Below are positions 1-12,155 of a DNA stretch of 64,000 bases, piece after piece; positions within the stretch are counted from its first letter, which is position 1; each line of letters starts with the position of its first letter. The notes beneath the pieces are model-generated. The model made no database searches and had not been told where the DNA came from. It worked only from the letters and a program-made list of their open reading frames with translations. The DNA is from Helianthus annuus (Eukaryota > Streptophyta > Magnoliopsida > Asterales > Asteraceae). The stretch is taken from NCBI RefSeq assembly GCF_002127325.2, contig NC_035438.2, positions 91,879,948 to 91,943,947 of the forward strand, in the 5' to 3' direction. The position numbers and the translations under genes were made by a program.

Positions 1-1
1 G

Positions 2-838
2 AGCACCGCTTATCACCCACAAACGGATGGGCAGTCGGAACGCACAATCCAAACCCTGGAAGACATGCTTAGGGCATGTGTGATCGATTTTGGCAAGAAT
101 TGGGAGAAGCATCTACCGCTAGTGGAATTCTCCTATAATAACAGCTACCACACCAGCATTCAGGCAGCACCCTTCGAGGCATTGTACGGTCGTAAATGCT
201 GATCACCTCTTTGCTGGGTGGAAGTTGGTGACAGCCAGGTCACAGGCCCAGAACTGGTGGTAGACACAATGGAGAAGATTGCCCAGATCAGACAACGCAT
301 GGCGGCAGCTCGTGACCGTCAGAAAAGTTACGCTGATAAGCGTAGGAAACCGCTAGAATTCCAGGTCGGGGACCGGGTTCTACTTAAAGTCTCACCCTGG
401 AAGGGTGTGGTTCGTTTTGGTAAACGGGGCAAGCTGAATCCGCGATATGTTGGACCATTCGAAATTACCGAGAGGATCGGTAAGGTTGCTTATAGGCTGA
501 ACCTGCCAGAAGAGCTGAGTGCGGTGCACAGCGTCTTCCACGTGTCTAATCTGAAGAAGTGTCTGTCAGATGAAACACTCATAATTCCCTTCAAGGAACT
601 CACTATTGACGAACAGCTACACTTTACTGAGGAACCGATTGAGATCACGGATCGAGAGATCAAAACCCTCAAACGTAGCCAGATGCCTCTCGTGCGAGTT
701 CGTTGGAACTCGCGATGTGGCCCAGAGTTTACCTGGGAGCGGGAAGACCAGATGAAGTGCAAGTATCCCCAGTTGTTCCCAAATGAAACCCCCAGCACTG
801 AAGCTACAACCGAATTTCGGGACGAAATTCCAAACTAA
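2..838 (+). pseudogene. Element A pol, C-terminal integrase and chromodomain-like tail
   Basis: The reading frame enters at base 2 inside the integrase core (motif [11 protein letters not shown], where the E is the last acidic residue of the DDE triad). It continues through YNNSYHTSI, the C-terminal DNA-binding part ([31 protein letters not shown]) and a chromodomain-like end (VRVRWN..., EFTWERED). It stops with TAA at 836-838. A TGA at 200-202 interrupts the frame just after the LYGRKC motif, where element I has an arginine codon. The rest of the frame is open. The frame has no start codon of its own, because it is the tail of a gag-pol polyprotein. The encoded step would be integration of the cDNA into chromatin. 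Confidence 0.88.
812..830 (+). other. Element A, first pre-PPT hairpin and PPT-like block
   Basis: GAATTTC and GAAATTC flank a five-base loop (GGGAC with C). It is followed by a G-rich run and GTGACACCCC at 839-860, which looks like a polypurine tract and LTR start but is not the real LTR. It overlaps the pol stop codon. Element I has the same extra copy at 45005-45053. Confidence 0.55.
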
Positions 839-903
839 CGGGGGGATGATGTGACACCCCGCTGAAACACTCTCACTCATACTAACTTGACAGTGGCTGC
901 CTT

Positions 904-922
904 AACTTTCAGGACGAAAGTT
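904..922 (+). other. Element A, hairpin next to the true polypurine tract
   Basis: AACTTTC - AGGAC - GAAAGTT forms a seven-base stem 18 bases before the LTR. The PPT is AACTTGGGGATTA at 928-940. The inner base pair differs from the AATTTC/GAAATT form of other elements on both arms, so pairing is kept. Confidence 0.55.
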
Positions 923-1054
923 CTTAAAACTTGGGGATTATGTGACACTCTAGGTTTTCCCGAATAACCCTCTTGTATTAACAGTGTGTACGTATGAATT
1001 ATTAAATGAAAGATGTGAATTATCTTGATGTGCTATGTGTTGATAACGTGTATG

Positions 1055-1056
<2 letters not shown>

Positions 1057-1088
<32 letters not shown>
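1057..1088. repeat. (AT)n microsatellite
   Basis: About 16 uninterrupted AT dinucleotides inside the U3 of the element A LTR. Confidence 0.95.
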
Positions 1089-1091
<3 letters not shown>

Positions 1092-1171
1092 CATAAGAAC
1101 TAGTGAACCGAGACCATGACTCGAGACCACTCGGTCTCGAGTGAATAGTAAATAGCTGGGCCGGTTGGGCC

Positions 1172-1176
1172 GCAAA
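1172..1176. repeat. Target site duplication GCAAA of element B (left copy)
   Basis: GCAAA at 1172-1176 is repeated at 23052-23056, directly outside the two ends of element B. This fixes both ends of B and shows one integration event into the LTR of A. Confidence 0.93.
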
Positions 1177-1398
1177 TGTCACACCCTGGCCGCGTAAAAC
1201 AACAAACCGCAGCAGAAAGAGGAGGTGAGTGGCGACAGAATTATTGTTTCAACAACCATGGCAATTTAAAGTTATGTATTATTAAAATTAAGGTTACATT
1301 GTCTTTGAGTTCAACTAAAACTACATAGTAACTGTCTTTTAAGTCACTAAGGCCCGAGTCCGCCTAAGTGAAGCACAAGCACCATCATGCATTAGCAC

Positions 1399-2699
1399 CT
1401 GAAACACATGTAAAAAATAGGTACGTCAGCATAAAAATGCCTATGAGATACATAGGTTTTGTTTATGCAGATTCATGACTTGTATGTGAAAGAAGTGTTT
1501 AATAAAGTGTAGTCATGAATCTTATAAAATGTTTTCCTTTGTAAAACCATGTGAAAATCAATGAAAATCAAATGATGATGAAATGATAATGTATGGTTAA
1601 ATAAATAACCAAGTAGAAGTGAATTTGTATAAAATATGTAATTTGTAAAACAATGTCATGTTTATGTATGAAATGTTTCATGTCTTGCCCAAGTGGTTTA
1701 TATAACGCAACGATGTATAATACGATAAAAGCACTTATATATAGGAAGTACCAGCGGCGTATCCACCATGCTTTTATCATATAACACATAGCCCCGTTAC
1801 ATAAGTCACTTATCAATAACTAACCGAAATGTCATGTTCAAAGTCAAAATGTTCATGTATAAACCATGTATAATGTCATGTGTAATATGTATCATGTATA
1901 ACCAATGAAATGCATAGCAAGTAGGAAATCATCTACTTAACTATGTAATAATGTCAAATGTGAAAACAAATGTCATGTATGGTGAATAACTAGAAGTTAC
2001 TCAACCCCATAGAAAATGTACAAAACCGTGTTTTTGAATAAACCTAAGTTTAAATCAAATGTTATGCTTTGTAGAAAAACAATGCTTTATGATTACAAAC
2101 ATTTATGCAGTAATGTTAATCGCATACATTCAAGCCTTGCGACTATGGCTACAAACCCTAAAACGAATTAAAGGTTTATCTAAAGTTATGTAGTCGGATT
2201 CTGTCATTCCCAACTTCCAAACAAACCTAGGAAGTCGGAAACGGGAGTTGTCAATTCCTATGGTACCATTACATAAATCCGAGCGGCGTGATCAATGTTG
2301 ATGAATGTATTATTGTCCCGATTTAACATACCAAATGTCATAACCAATGTAGCATGTGAAAACCATGTACTAGGAATGCTAAGTAAACATGCCTAGTAGA
2401 AATGTTCGTGTAAAACAATGTGCTAGCATGCTCAGTAAACATACATAGCAGAAATGTCATGCAAAGCAATGTGTTCCATATGCTAAGTAAACATATGCAA
2501 CAAATGTGTAACAAATCAATGTGCTAGCATGCTTAACATACATAGCAAAACATAATGAAAAGCATGTACTAGATATGTACTAGGTGAAACTAGCATGTTT
2601 ATGTCATAAAAGCATGAAATGCATGAAAGTAACATGTATGTACATGTGTATCACCCCAAAGTATTTGAAAACGGTTAAAGAGGGGAACTATGTACTCAC
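1399..2699 (-). other. Putative intron inside element B 3' LTR
   Basis: On the - strand a GTGAGT donor (ending at 2699 on the + strand) is followed 1.3 kb later by ATGTGTTTCAG with G next (acceptor AG at 1399-1400). It lies between the TATA box and the LTR end, as in the other gypsy families here. The donor is missing from the 5' LTR because it falls in that copy's deletion. Confidence 0.45.
1712..1790 (-). other. Conserved stem-loop in element B LTR
   Basis: GATAAAAGCA (1724-1733) pairs with TGCTTTTATC (1769-1778) around a loop that contains CCAGCGGCGTATCCACC. The loop is identical in element C, while the stem differs by paired changes. Further copies are at 20827-20881 (B), 10609-10681 and 17713-17784 (C). 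Confidence 0.55.
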
Positions 2700-3776
2700 T
2701 TGGGATTACTAATTAGTCTTGAGAATAAGACCAATTTAAGCTCCAAGTATCACGGAATCAAACGGCACCTAGTATAGGTAACTATGTTAATAAATCGGTT
2801 CCTAAATCGGGAGATAGGATAAAATGAGGTTCTATAAATCAAATGAGTAATTGAACTCATATGATATGATTTAATAGACCCTACATTCTGATTTGAAAGT
2901 CTACCTAAGTGCTTTTGACCCGTTTCGACTCATTATGGTAACATAAGCCACTATAATGCGTCGTTAGCGTAAAACTATGTTCGGATGGTAATCTATGTGC
3001 TATGTCAAGTCTTACATGCCCAATTATCCCTAAACATGTTACTAAATCAGATTACTTGTCAAAAATATGTTCACATAGGCAAAATACGGATTTTAGCTTC
3101 AAAAGGGCATTTTGGTCATTTCCTATGGGCATACAAGCTAACTAGCAAATGACTAACCAATCCTACGTGATCATAAGGTATAACCTCAGTGGTTATTCCC
3201 TAAGCAACTATGATCACTAAGCAAGCTTGGTCAGATCCTAAAGATCGACCAAATGGGTCGGGTTCGGAAGTGTAAGCGGTTGTTTAGACCGCTTACCTTA
3301 CGACCCTAAACAAGCACTAAACTAAAAGTGTCGAGTTAGACATGTCAAAACATGTCTAACCTACTGATTTGGTATCAAAACAAAGTGTTTTGATACCCTA
3401 AAGTAGTTCCGTTGCAAAATGCGTGCTAAAACGCATTTTGACCGAAACTTTGACTCGACACTACAACTAGCTAACGTGGTAATCAGCGGCTATCATCACG
3501 AAGGATTATAACTATCGTGATTACAATCACGTTTCAAAGTTCAATTGAACTTTGACTTGAACAATTGATGGTCAAAACTGAAAGTCAAACTGTTGGCCAA
3601 ACGTTTGACTTTCTGCACTACATAAGGAAAAAGCAATAAAAAGAATGAAAGAAGCTCACTTAGGGTCCTTGCTATCTTTTCAACAAAGACAAAGTCCCAA
3701 TTCAGCTTAGAGAGCTTCCAAGCAGATGTAGAGGAGAAGAAATGAGAATGAGCAAAGAATGAAGTGAATTGGATGG

Positions 3777-3785
3777 CTATTTATA
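3777..3785 (-). promoter_or_regulatory. TATA box, element B 3' LTR
   Basis: TATAAATAG on the - strand, about 1.08 kb upstream of the intron donor and well inside the LTR. The same sequence is at 21949-21957 in the 5' LTR. Confidence 0.6.
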
Positions 3786-4896
3786 CTTGTGGTGATGCAC
3801 TAGGATCATCACAAGTGTTTTGTTTAGCCATTAAGCAATGAAATCTGGCCATACAAGTGTTAGGGACAACTGGTATTACTTGGAGAGCACATAAACTTGC
3901 CCATCACACAAGGAATTTACACTAACAGCCCCTGAAGTTGCAACAGAATGCTAAAATTGAGTTTCTGGTCGCTGGGCTGCTCAGGCGCCCCGCGTAAGAG
4001 TTGGGGGTGGGCTTACGCGCCCCGCCTGAGCTCCCCAGATTAGCAACTTTGAAAATTTACAGATTAGGTCCCTGCATGCAATCGAGTCCATTTCAGGCCT
4101 TTTTGACCCCCGTTAAGCCATTTTCAAGGCTCTACAAGGTCAACGAAGTTTAGAGGACTCAAAATATGCTTGGAACACTCTCGGATGTCGGCTCGTTTGG
4201 GCGTACGGTCGCGTTGTTCGTTAAATTACGACGAAACTCAAACGGACGTAAAAACGAACCAAATTAAGCGACGAATGGAATTTTTGCATGCCGATCACTA
4301 AAATATAAATATTTTAGTGTGTACAAAAACATTGGATGTCCAGATATGTCCAGAATGTAAGATATGCGCGAAAATGCAAACTTACGCCGTTTTTGACACT
4401 TTTAGTCCCTGTAAGATCATGTAAGCATGTTTTCGCACACCGAACCTACCAAAGCTTATTTCTAAGACATGTTTAGGTTATATATGGTATGTTTAACTTA
4501 TGATCAAGTTCCGGACTGTACGTTGCCTTATGAAATGGCAGACTTTTGCAAATTGACGCAAATAGTCCCTGAGAGCGAATAAACTTGTTTTTGCCATATC
4601 AAAGCCTTTAAAACTTATTTCTAAGTTATGTAAAGGTTATTTAAGGTATGTTAAGTTTATGATGATGTCCCGGAGTGTTTGTTGCGTTAAACTGATCGTG
4701 ATTACGCATCAGTTTGCGTATAACTCTCCAGAAAGCGATATAGAGTTCAGAATCGATCAAAAATCAACATGGGCACAAAACCAAACATAAATGCCAAATA
4801 TTGGGATCAAAACGCACTGTTTTGTTAATATTGTATTGTTCAGAGTTTGTAAAATGATAACACAAGCACAGATGTCACAGTCTCCCCTACTTCAGG

Positions 4897-4915
4897 AAAT
4901 TTCATCCCGAAATTT
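4897..4915 (-). other. Element B pre-PPT hairpin and polypurine tract
   Basis: On the - strand AAATTTC - GGGAT - GAAATTT forms a seven-base stem. It is followed by a purine-rich tract containing AGTAGGGGAGAC (4880-4891), which ends at the 3' LTR. The hairpin overlaps the natural stop codon of pol at 4914-4916. Confidence 0.6.
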
Positions 4916-7900
4916 ATTTAGAGGAAACTTGTGAGAATAGATGCGGATATTTCGCTTTCATCTGATCTTCACGTTCCCAAGTAAATTCTGGGCCACGTTT
5001 AGATTCCTAGCGAACTTTGACCAATTTAATCCGCTTGCCCTTCAACTGTTTAAATGAACGGTCCACTATCTCCACGGGTTTCTCAACAAAGTGCATCGTG
5101 TTATCAACACGAATTTCATCAAGTGGTATGTGGAGGTTCTCATCAGCTAAACATTTTCTGAGATTCGACACGTGGAATGTTGGATGAACATTTCCAAGTT
5201 CAGGAGGTAGCTCAAGTTTGTAGGCTACTTTTCCGACTCTTTCTACGATCTTAAATGGTCCAACATAACGAGGTGCAAGTTTTCCTTTCTTCCCAAATCT
5301 AATCACACCTTTCCAAGGGGATACCTTGAGTAGGACGTGATTACCAACTTGGAATTCTAAGGGCTTGCGTCGTCGAAGGTTTTCACGAATCTTCTTGACC
5401 TTATCTGTAGTCTCTAGAATGAGTTCAGGTCCAGTAAGCTGAGCTTCACCTATCTCATTCCAGCAGACCGGTGAACGATATTTTCGACGGTATAAAGCTT
5501 CGAAAGGAGCCATATTGATGCTAGAGTGATAACTATTGTTGTAGGAGAATTCGATCAAAGGAAGATGCGAATCCCAACTACCACCAAAATCAATCACACA
5601 CGCTCTAAGCATATCCTCCAGTGTCTGGATTGTTCTCTCAGATTGACCATCTGTCTGCGGATGGTACGCTGAGCTCAAATGAAGTTGGGTACCCATGGCA
5701 GATTGCATGGTTTTCCAAAAGCGAGACGAGAATCAAGCATCTCTGTCAGATATAATGTTCAAAGGAACACCATGTCGAGATACAATCTCATCAACATAGA
5801 TTTTGGCCAACTTGTCAGCAGATAGATCCTCACGGATCGGCAAGAAATGTGTTGACTTTGTTAGACGATCAACAACAACCCAAATGGCGTCATGACCCTT
5901 TTTAGTGCGCGGTAACTTGGTAATGAGATCCATAGAAATATTTTCCCATTTCCAAGCCGGAATCTCTGGTTGCTCCAATAATCCAAAGGGATGTTGATGT
6001 TCTGCCTTAACCTTGAGACAAGTAAGGCATTTGGAAACATATAAGGCAATGTCTTTCTTCATACCCGGCCACCAATACTGGGTTCGAAGATCCTTATACA
6101 TTTTGTCTGCACCAGGATGAATTGAATAACGAGACTTGTGAGCTTCATTCATAAGCAAAGTGCGAAGATTGTCTATACTTGGGACCCACAAACGGCCCAT
6201 GTAATAGAAAATCCCAAAATCTCTTAGTTCAAGCTCAGGATTGGTATGACACGGTATCTCTTTACCCATCAAGTCTTGTGTAACACAAGTATGTTGAGCC
6301 TGAATTATGCGAGTTTGAATGTCAGATCGAACCTGAACACAGTGAAGCTTGACACGTTCCTTACGACTCAATGCATCAGCCACGACATTCGCCTTACCAG
6401 GATGGTAGCGAATTTCTCAATCGTAGTTGTTTAGGAGTTCAACCCAACGTCGTTGCCTCATGTTAAGTTCTTTCTGATTGAAAATATGCTGGAGACTCTT
6501 ATGGTCAGTAAACACTACACACTTTGTACCGTAAAGGTAGTGTCTCCAGATTTTGAGAGCAAAGACTACTACACCTAACTCAAGATCATGAGTCGTGTAG
6601 TTTTTCTCGTGTACTTTCAACTGTCTTGATGCATAGGCTATAACTTTGTTTCTTTGCATAAGAACGCAGCCAAGGCCTAAGTTGGATGCATCACAGTACA
6701 CAACAAAATCGTCATTACCCTCGGGCAAAGATAGAATAGGTGCATCGCAGAGTTTCTGTTTCAAGGTCTGGAAAGCTTCTTCCTGTTTGGATCCCCACTC
6801 AAAAGGTTTGCTTTTCTGAGTTAAAGCAGTGAGAGGAACCGCAATCTTGGAGAAGTTTTCAATGAAACGGCGGTAATAACCCGCTAGACCAAGAAATGAA
6901 CGAACCTCGGTAGGAGTAGTAGGAGTATCCCAATCCTTAATCGCACTGATTTTAGCGGGATCTACATGTATACCTTGTTCGTTGACGATGTGCCCCAAAA
7001 AATGAACTTCCTTAAGCCAGAATTCGCACTTGGAGAATTTGGCGAAAAGCTGTTCTTTCTTTAGGAGCTCCATTGTAAGACGAAGATGTTGCTCATGATC
7101 AGCTCGAGTCTTAGAATAGATCAAAATATCATCAATAAAGACGATGATGAACTTGTCCAAGTAAGGCTTGCAAACCCTATTCATCAAGTCCATGAAAACA
7201 GCAGGAGCATTTGTTAAACCGAAAGGCATAATAATGAATTCATAGTGACCATAACGCGTACGAAAAGCTGTCTTGGGAATATCTTCTTCGAGAACTCGAA
7301 GTTGATGATACCCAGAACGTAGATCAATCTTCGAAAAGCAAGTAGCACCCTGTAGTTGATCAAAGAGATCATCAATGCGAGGTAGGGGATATCGATTCTT
7401 GATGGTAAGCTTGTTCAGCTCACGATAATCGATACACATCCTGAATGATCCATCTTTCTTTTTCACAAATAGGACATGAGCGCCCCAAGGGGAAAAGCTT
7501 AGACGGATGAATCCTTTGTCAGATAGCTCCTGAAGCTGCTTAGATAACTCTTGCATCTTAGACGGTGCAAGACGATAAGGTGATTTAGCAATGGGATTTG
7601 CACCAGGCACAAGATCAATGCGAAACTCAACTTGGCGCACAGGGGGTAAACCAGGTAATTCCTCAGGAAATACCTCTGGATAATCCCGAACAACAGGGAT
7701 ATCTTGGATAGTCTTACCCTTGCCTTTATCCTCTACGACATGTGCTAAGAAAGCAACATATTTCTTTCGCAAGTATTTGCGGGCTTGGGTACAAGACATG
7801 AGTTTAAGGCTACTAGCAGGTTTCTCCCCATGAACTTCTAAGATTTCACAAGTCGAAAGCGGTATACGGACCAACTTCTCAAAACATACCACTTCAGCAT

Positions 7901-9387
7901 GGTACTTTGATAACCAATCCATTCCTACTATAATATCGAAGCTCTCGAGTTGCATCGGTGTGAGGTCGATAGGGAAAAGATGGTTATTGAGATTCAACTG
8001 GCAATTTCGAAGAACAGAGTCGAGTACAACAGGTTCACCACTAGCTACTTCTACTGTCAAGGGCTTTCCTAGTTTTGTTCTAGTCATCGCAAGCAAAGGC
8101 TCAAATGCTAAGGACACAAAACTCTTATCGGCACTCGAATCAAATAAAACAGAAGCAGGATGGTTGTTAACAAGGAACGTACCGTTCACCACCTCATTAT
8201 CCGCTCGAGCCTCATTTGCATTCAAGTTAAAAGCTCTACCACGAGCCGGTGCCTGATTTGCATTTGCCAACCTCGGGAAATTGTTCCTGTAGTGGGTCAG
8301 ATCCCCACAGTTGAAACATGAACCAGGCGGAAAGTGAGGTCGTGTAGGATTCTGGGCAGGGTTTTGTGCATGGTTTTGAGCAGGCTGATTCTGATTAGGA
8401 GCAAAACGACAGGTATTCGCAAGATGACCAGACTTGCCACAATTCGTGCAGATACGGCATTGCATATGTGGCTGGTGGTGGTTGTTACATCTATTGCACA
8501 GGGGTGCATTACCAGCATACTGCCTCTTGGCAGCAGGTTGTGCAACCTGATTCTGCGCTGCCTGATTAGGAGCAGCCTGATTAGTCTGAGTAGTGACAGC
8601 AAAATTCTTAGAAGCCTTACGCTTCCTCGATTTCTTAGAAGACTCGGCAGCCTTCTTGCCCTTACTCTCCTTGGTGCTATCAGACTGTTTCTGCTTTTTG
8701 TCACCTTTCTTGTGGAGTTTACCCTTCTTGATCTGCGATTCAGTAAGGGTAGCAGCTAGCTCAATGGCCTGATGGACGGTAGTAGGGACTGCCAGTGACA
8801 ATATCCTGAACAGGATCTGGCAAACCGTCTATATACCTCTCAATAGCCTTATCCAAAGGCGTGACCATAGTAGGACAGAGCAAGCTTAACTCCTCGTATC
8901 TGTCTGTGTAAGCCCGGTGTTCACCACTGATTTGCTTCAGATCATTGAACTCATCTTTGAGTGCCCTCTGCTCGTGTCGAGGACAGAATTCTCTCATCAT
9001 GAGAGCCCTGAGTTCCTCCCAAGTTTGACCCAAAGCAACATCTGCACCTCTATCTCTCATTACCCCATTCCACCAGGTAAGAGCCCTCTTCTGGAATACA
9101 CTCGAAGCAAACTCGACCTTACGGTTGTTCGGACACTGAACATGGCGGAATGTGCTCTCAAGACTCTCAAACCACTGGAGAAGCCCTGTTGCTCCTTCAG
9201 TACCACCAAACTTGAGCGGTTTAGCCGAGTTAAACTATTTAAAGTTGCACGGAGCAGGTGCATTAACATTGTTATTGGTGGCTTGGTTTATTTGAGTTAT
9301 GAGACCAGGTAGCATAGCAGCCATCTGCTTTGCTATAATAGCTGCCAGTTCGGCATCAGGTTGAGGAACAATACGTCGAGGAGGCAT
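4914..9387 (-). pseudogene. Element B gag-pol polyprotein, broken
   Basis: Gag starts at ATG 9387 (MPPRR...) and keeps the capsid motifs LTWWNG and FCPRHEQRAL. It has one good zinc knuckle ([14 protein letters not shown], 8450-8409) and a second that has lost its last cysteine ([14 protein letters not shown]). Pol follows: protease with active site DSSA (8127-8141) instead of D-S/T-G-A, reverse transcriptase with FIDD (7128-7139), RNase H (CDASNLGLG), integrase with H-H-C-C finger (HPGADKM...CLTCLKVK) and DDE core, and a chromodomain-like end ([10 protein letters not shown]) with natural stop at 4914-4916. Damage: stop at 9235-9237, a two-base deletion near 8790 that shifts gag into the next frame, stops at 6417-6419, 5733-5735 and 5007-5009, and an in-frame loss of about 15 residues in the [10 protein letters not shown] region. 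The element cannot move by itself. Confidence 0.92.
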
Positions 9388-9953
9388 TCTAAAAGAGGAA
9401 ACATGAGAGAAAACGAGTGAGATGATGTGATGAAAATGAGATAACAATAAAATCGACAAAAAGCAAGGAAGGTGGTCATTTGCTTGTTACCACAAAGCAA
9501 ACAAACAACACACAGTGACAAATCAAAGTAAATGAGTCATAATAATGTATCGCGAAGACATGCTCGCCTATAAGTGAACACTCACCCCAAGAGTTCCCAG
9601 GTAAGAGTGACTGGTCCGATACTGCGTATTTGTACGAACACTCTAGCCTTAGACAGAAAACTCAGGGCACAGTCATTCCCCCTTCCAGTTTGCACGTGTT
9701 CACATTATTTAGACCCAAAACTTTGACGAGATTTTGAAAATTTGGAAGGCACGAGGCCAAAAAGAAATCATCTAAGGATAGATGATTGATTTCAAAATCA
9801 TTTTGGAAAATTGTGTTCATGTTTTGGTAATCACCCAAGGATAGGTGACGTGTATTGTTTTAAGATCTAAACACAAGTAAACTTGTGTTAGGGTTCTAGA
9901 AAGTTATAGTCTAGGTCAAAGCATTGCTAATAACCTAATTCCCTATAACCGTT
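9388..9953 (-). other. Element B 5' leader
   Basis: This is non-coding sequence between the primer-binding site and the gag start. A block (about 9540-9720) with TCGCGAAGACATGCTCGCC and GAGTTCCCAGGTAAGAGTG is nearly identical to the leader of element C (16670-16830), while the LTRs of the two have diverged. Right after the primer-binding site an inverted repeat (9943-9950 with 9902-9909) could form the hairpin described in the findings. Confidence 0.7.
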
Positions 9954-9966
9954 GGCTCTGATACCA
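9954..9966 (-). other. Primer-binding site, element B
   Basis: On the - strand TGGTATCAGAGCC, complementary to the 3' end of plant initiator tRNA-Met, seven bases inside the end of the 5' LTR at 9974. Confidence 0.9.
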
Positions 9967-9973
9967 ACTCTTC

Positions 9974-10039
9974 TGTCACACCCCGGCCGAGTAAAACAAC
10001 AAACCGCGGCGGAAACGCCGGGGAGGTGAGTGGCGATAG
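9974..10039 (-). repeat. Element B 5' LTR, first part
   Basis: TGTCACACCCCGG begins the LTR copy next to the primer-binding site. It runs 66 bp to GATAG (10035-10039), where element C is inserted, and resumes at 20342. The match to the 3' LTR is clear (AAACAACAAACCGC and GAGGTGAGTGGCGA in both). Confidence 0.9.
10035..10039. repeat. Target site duplication GATAG of element C (left copy)
   Basis: GATAG at 10035-10039 recurs at 20337-20341, immediately outside both ends of C. Without C and one copy, B's two LTRs align through this point (GTGGCGAcAGAATTATT in the other LTR). Confidence 0.95.
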
Positions 10040-10285
10040 TGTCACACCCCGACCACGTAGAACATACAAAACGTGGCGGAAACGTCGGGGAGTGTTGTAA
10101 CAGAATCAATTGTTTCAAATCCATGGCAAATGAAGTTTCGTTTTATAAATCAAACATGAAAGTTTACATTGTCTGAACAAGAATCAAAGTGTACATAACA
10201 TGAATTAACTAGTTCTTGTCTCGTTTTAAGTCACTAAGGCACAGGTCCGCCTAAGTATGTCTTGATAAGTCCTATGCATCATCTC

Positions 10286-11270
10286 CTGAAAACACATGTG
10301 AAAATAGGTACGTCAGCATAAAAATGCCTGTGAGATACATTGGTTTTGTGAAAACGGAATTCATGACTTGAGTTGGAGAAAATGTTTAGTCATGAACCTC
10401 GTATTTTGCTTTGTCTTGTAAATCATTTGAAAAACGGTAAGATCAAATGATATGTATAAATAAGAGAACAATGCCTGGTTAACTGAATGACCATGTAAAA
10501 AGAGTTTGTATAAGATCTGTTGTTTGTAAATCAATGTCTTGTGAAAAGCGTGTTATTTGTATAAAATGTTCTATGTCTCAAATTGAAATGATTCAAATAA
10601 CGCTACGATATGTAATACCATACAAACACTTATATATAGGAAGTACCAGCGGCGTATCCACCATGCTTGTATCATATTACACACGCCTCGTTATTTAATC
10701 ACTTACTCAAACCAAACCATCAAGATGAAATGTTTAACAACGGTAGAAATGTTCATGTATAGTCAAATGGTTACAACGGTTCAAAATGTAGTATAATGTG
10801 TTCATATGCTGGATGAGCATATGCAACAGAAATGCAATGTGAAACAATGTACTACGTATGCACACAATGGGCGTACGTAGCATGAAATGTATTGTAGAGT
10901 ACAACGGTTCAAAATGTAGTGTAATGTGTTCATATGCTGGATGAGCATATGCAACAGTAATGCAATGTGCAACAATGTACTAAGTATGCACACAATGGGC
11001 ATACATAGCATGTAATGTATAACAATGTACTAAGTACGCACACAATGGGCATACATAGCATGAAAATGTAATGTAAAGTGTTGTGCTAAGTATGCACACG
11101 ATGGACATACATAGCATAAACACAATGAAATCATGTACTATATATGTACTATCGAACATAGTAAGTATATGATGTGAAAACAGGAAAGCATGAAAGTAAC
11201 AGATAGGCACATGTGTTTCACCCCAAAACAGTTTGGAAAACAGTAAAAAAAAGGGGTTCAATGTACTCAC
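10286..11270 (-). other. Putative intron inside element C 3' LTR
   Basis: On the - strand CAG then GTGAGTACA (donor, 11270) and TGTTTTCAG then GAG (acceptor AG at 10286-10287). The 985-bp interval lies downstream of the TATA box and ends 246 bp before the LTR end. Confidence 0.5.
10800..11125. repeat. Tandem repeats in element C LTR
   Basis: Imperfect copies of a unit of about 60 bp built around TGTACTAAGTATGCACAC and GGGCATACATAGCATG. The same array is at about 17900-18230 in the other LTR. It lies inside the putative LTR intron and creates repetitive cysteine-rich open frames on the - strand that I do not take as genes. Confidence 0.75.
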
Positions 11271-12147
11271 CTGAGATTGCTTTGGAGTTCTTGTATAATA
11301 ACCAGATAATGCTAAAGATCACGGGATATCAAACGGCACCTAATAGGTAGCTATGTTAATATACCGGACCAAATCGGAAGGATCGGACAGTACGCGGGTT
11401 CGAAAACCAAACGAGTATGGAGACTCGTGTAATATGGTTTAACAAAGCCTACATACTAAAATGAAACTTAACCTAAGTGCTTACGATCCATCACGACCCG
11501 TTTAGGTAGCTTATGCTACCTTACGCGTCGTTCGCGTAGAACGCGTCTGGAACGCCTAACATCGTGACCACAAGGCATAACCTCGGAAGGTTATAGCTAT
11601 GGTCACCTAATGTGTTTGGTCAGGTCCTAATGACCGACCAAATGGGTCGGGTTCGAAAGTATAAGCGATGGTTTAGATCGCTTACCTTACGACCCTATAT
11701 AAGCAATAAACTAAAAGTGACGAGCTAAGCATGTTAGAACATGCTTAACTAAGTTTAGAAACAGGTTTGACATCAAAACAAACGGCTTTGATGCCCACGA
11801 GTAGTTTGGTTACAAAATATGCAAGAATGCACATTTTGGCCGAAACCACGGCTCGTCACCGAGCCTAGATAACGTGGTGATCAGTAGGTATGGTCACTAT
11901 GGACCATAACCATCGTGATCACGCTCACGTTATGAAGTTCCATGAACTTCGCATCGACCATAAGCTGGTCAATGCAGAAAGTCAACAAAACGTTGACTTT
12001 CGGACTCGAAAAGCGAATAAAAGAGCGAAAGAAGACTTACGGAGGGTCCCCGAGTGCTAATCAAGACCAAATAGCTCAGGTATGAAACAATGGTTTCAAC
12101 TTAGAGCTCTAAGATCTGATTTTTGTGATTCTTACACTAAGGGGGGG

Positions 12148-12155
12148 TATTTATA
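12148..12155 (-). promoter_or_regulatory. TATA box, element C 3' LTR
   Basis: TATAAATA on the - strand, adjacent to a C run on that strand. The same box in the 5' LTR (19253-19260) would drive transcription of C. Confidence 0.6.

Larger units (their letters stand above)
941..1176 (+). repeat. Element A 3' LTR, first part (U3)
   Basis: The LTR begins TGTGACACTC straight after the polypurine tract. It contains an AT dinucleotide run at 1057-1088 and copies of the CTCGAGACC motif near 1100-1142. The sequence stops at GCAAA (1172-1176), the target site of element B, and resumes at 23057. Confidence 0.85.
1177..4879 (-). repeat. Element B 3' LTR (3.7 kb)
   Basis: The full-length LTR of this family runs from TGTCACACCCTGG at 1177 to GATGTCACA at 4879. 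Minus-strand TATA sequence lies at 3777-3785. A leader-intron candidate spans 2699 down to 1399. Stretches near 2370-2640 are irregular repeats of GTGCTAGCATGCT-like and CATACATAGCA-like words. No coding sequence was recognised; the 82-codon frame at 1568-1816 is a by-product of AT-rich sequence. Confidence 0.9.

Noticed and set aside
5007..6383. Endogenous pararetrovirus instead of a retrotransposon
   Set aside because: Integrase, LTRs, primer-binding sites and target duplications are all present; no movement or coat protein of a pararetrovirus was seen.
8297..8759. Long frames on both strands opposite the B zinc-knuckle region
   Set aside because: Shadow frames of gag-pol; composition follows the coding strand.
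10802..11270. Repetitive cysteine-rich minus-strand frames that look like small secreted or membrane peptides
   Set aside because: They are translations of the tandem repeat in the C LTR, inside a probable intron, with no conserved start context.
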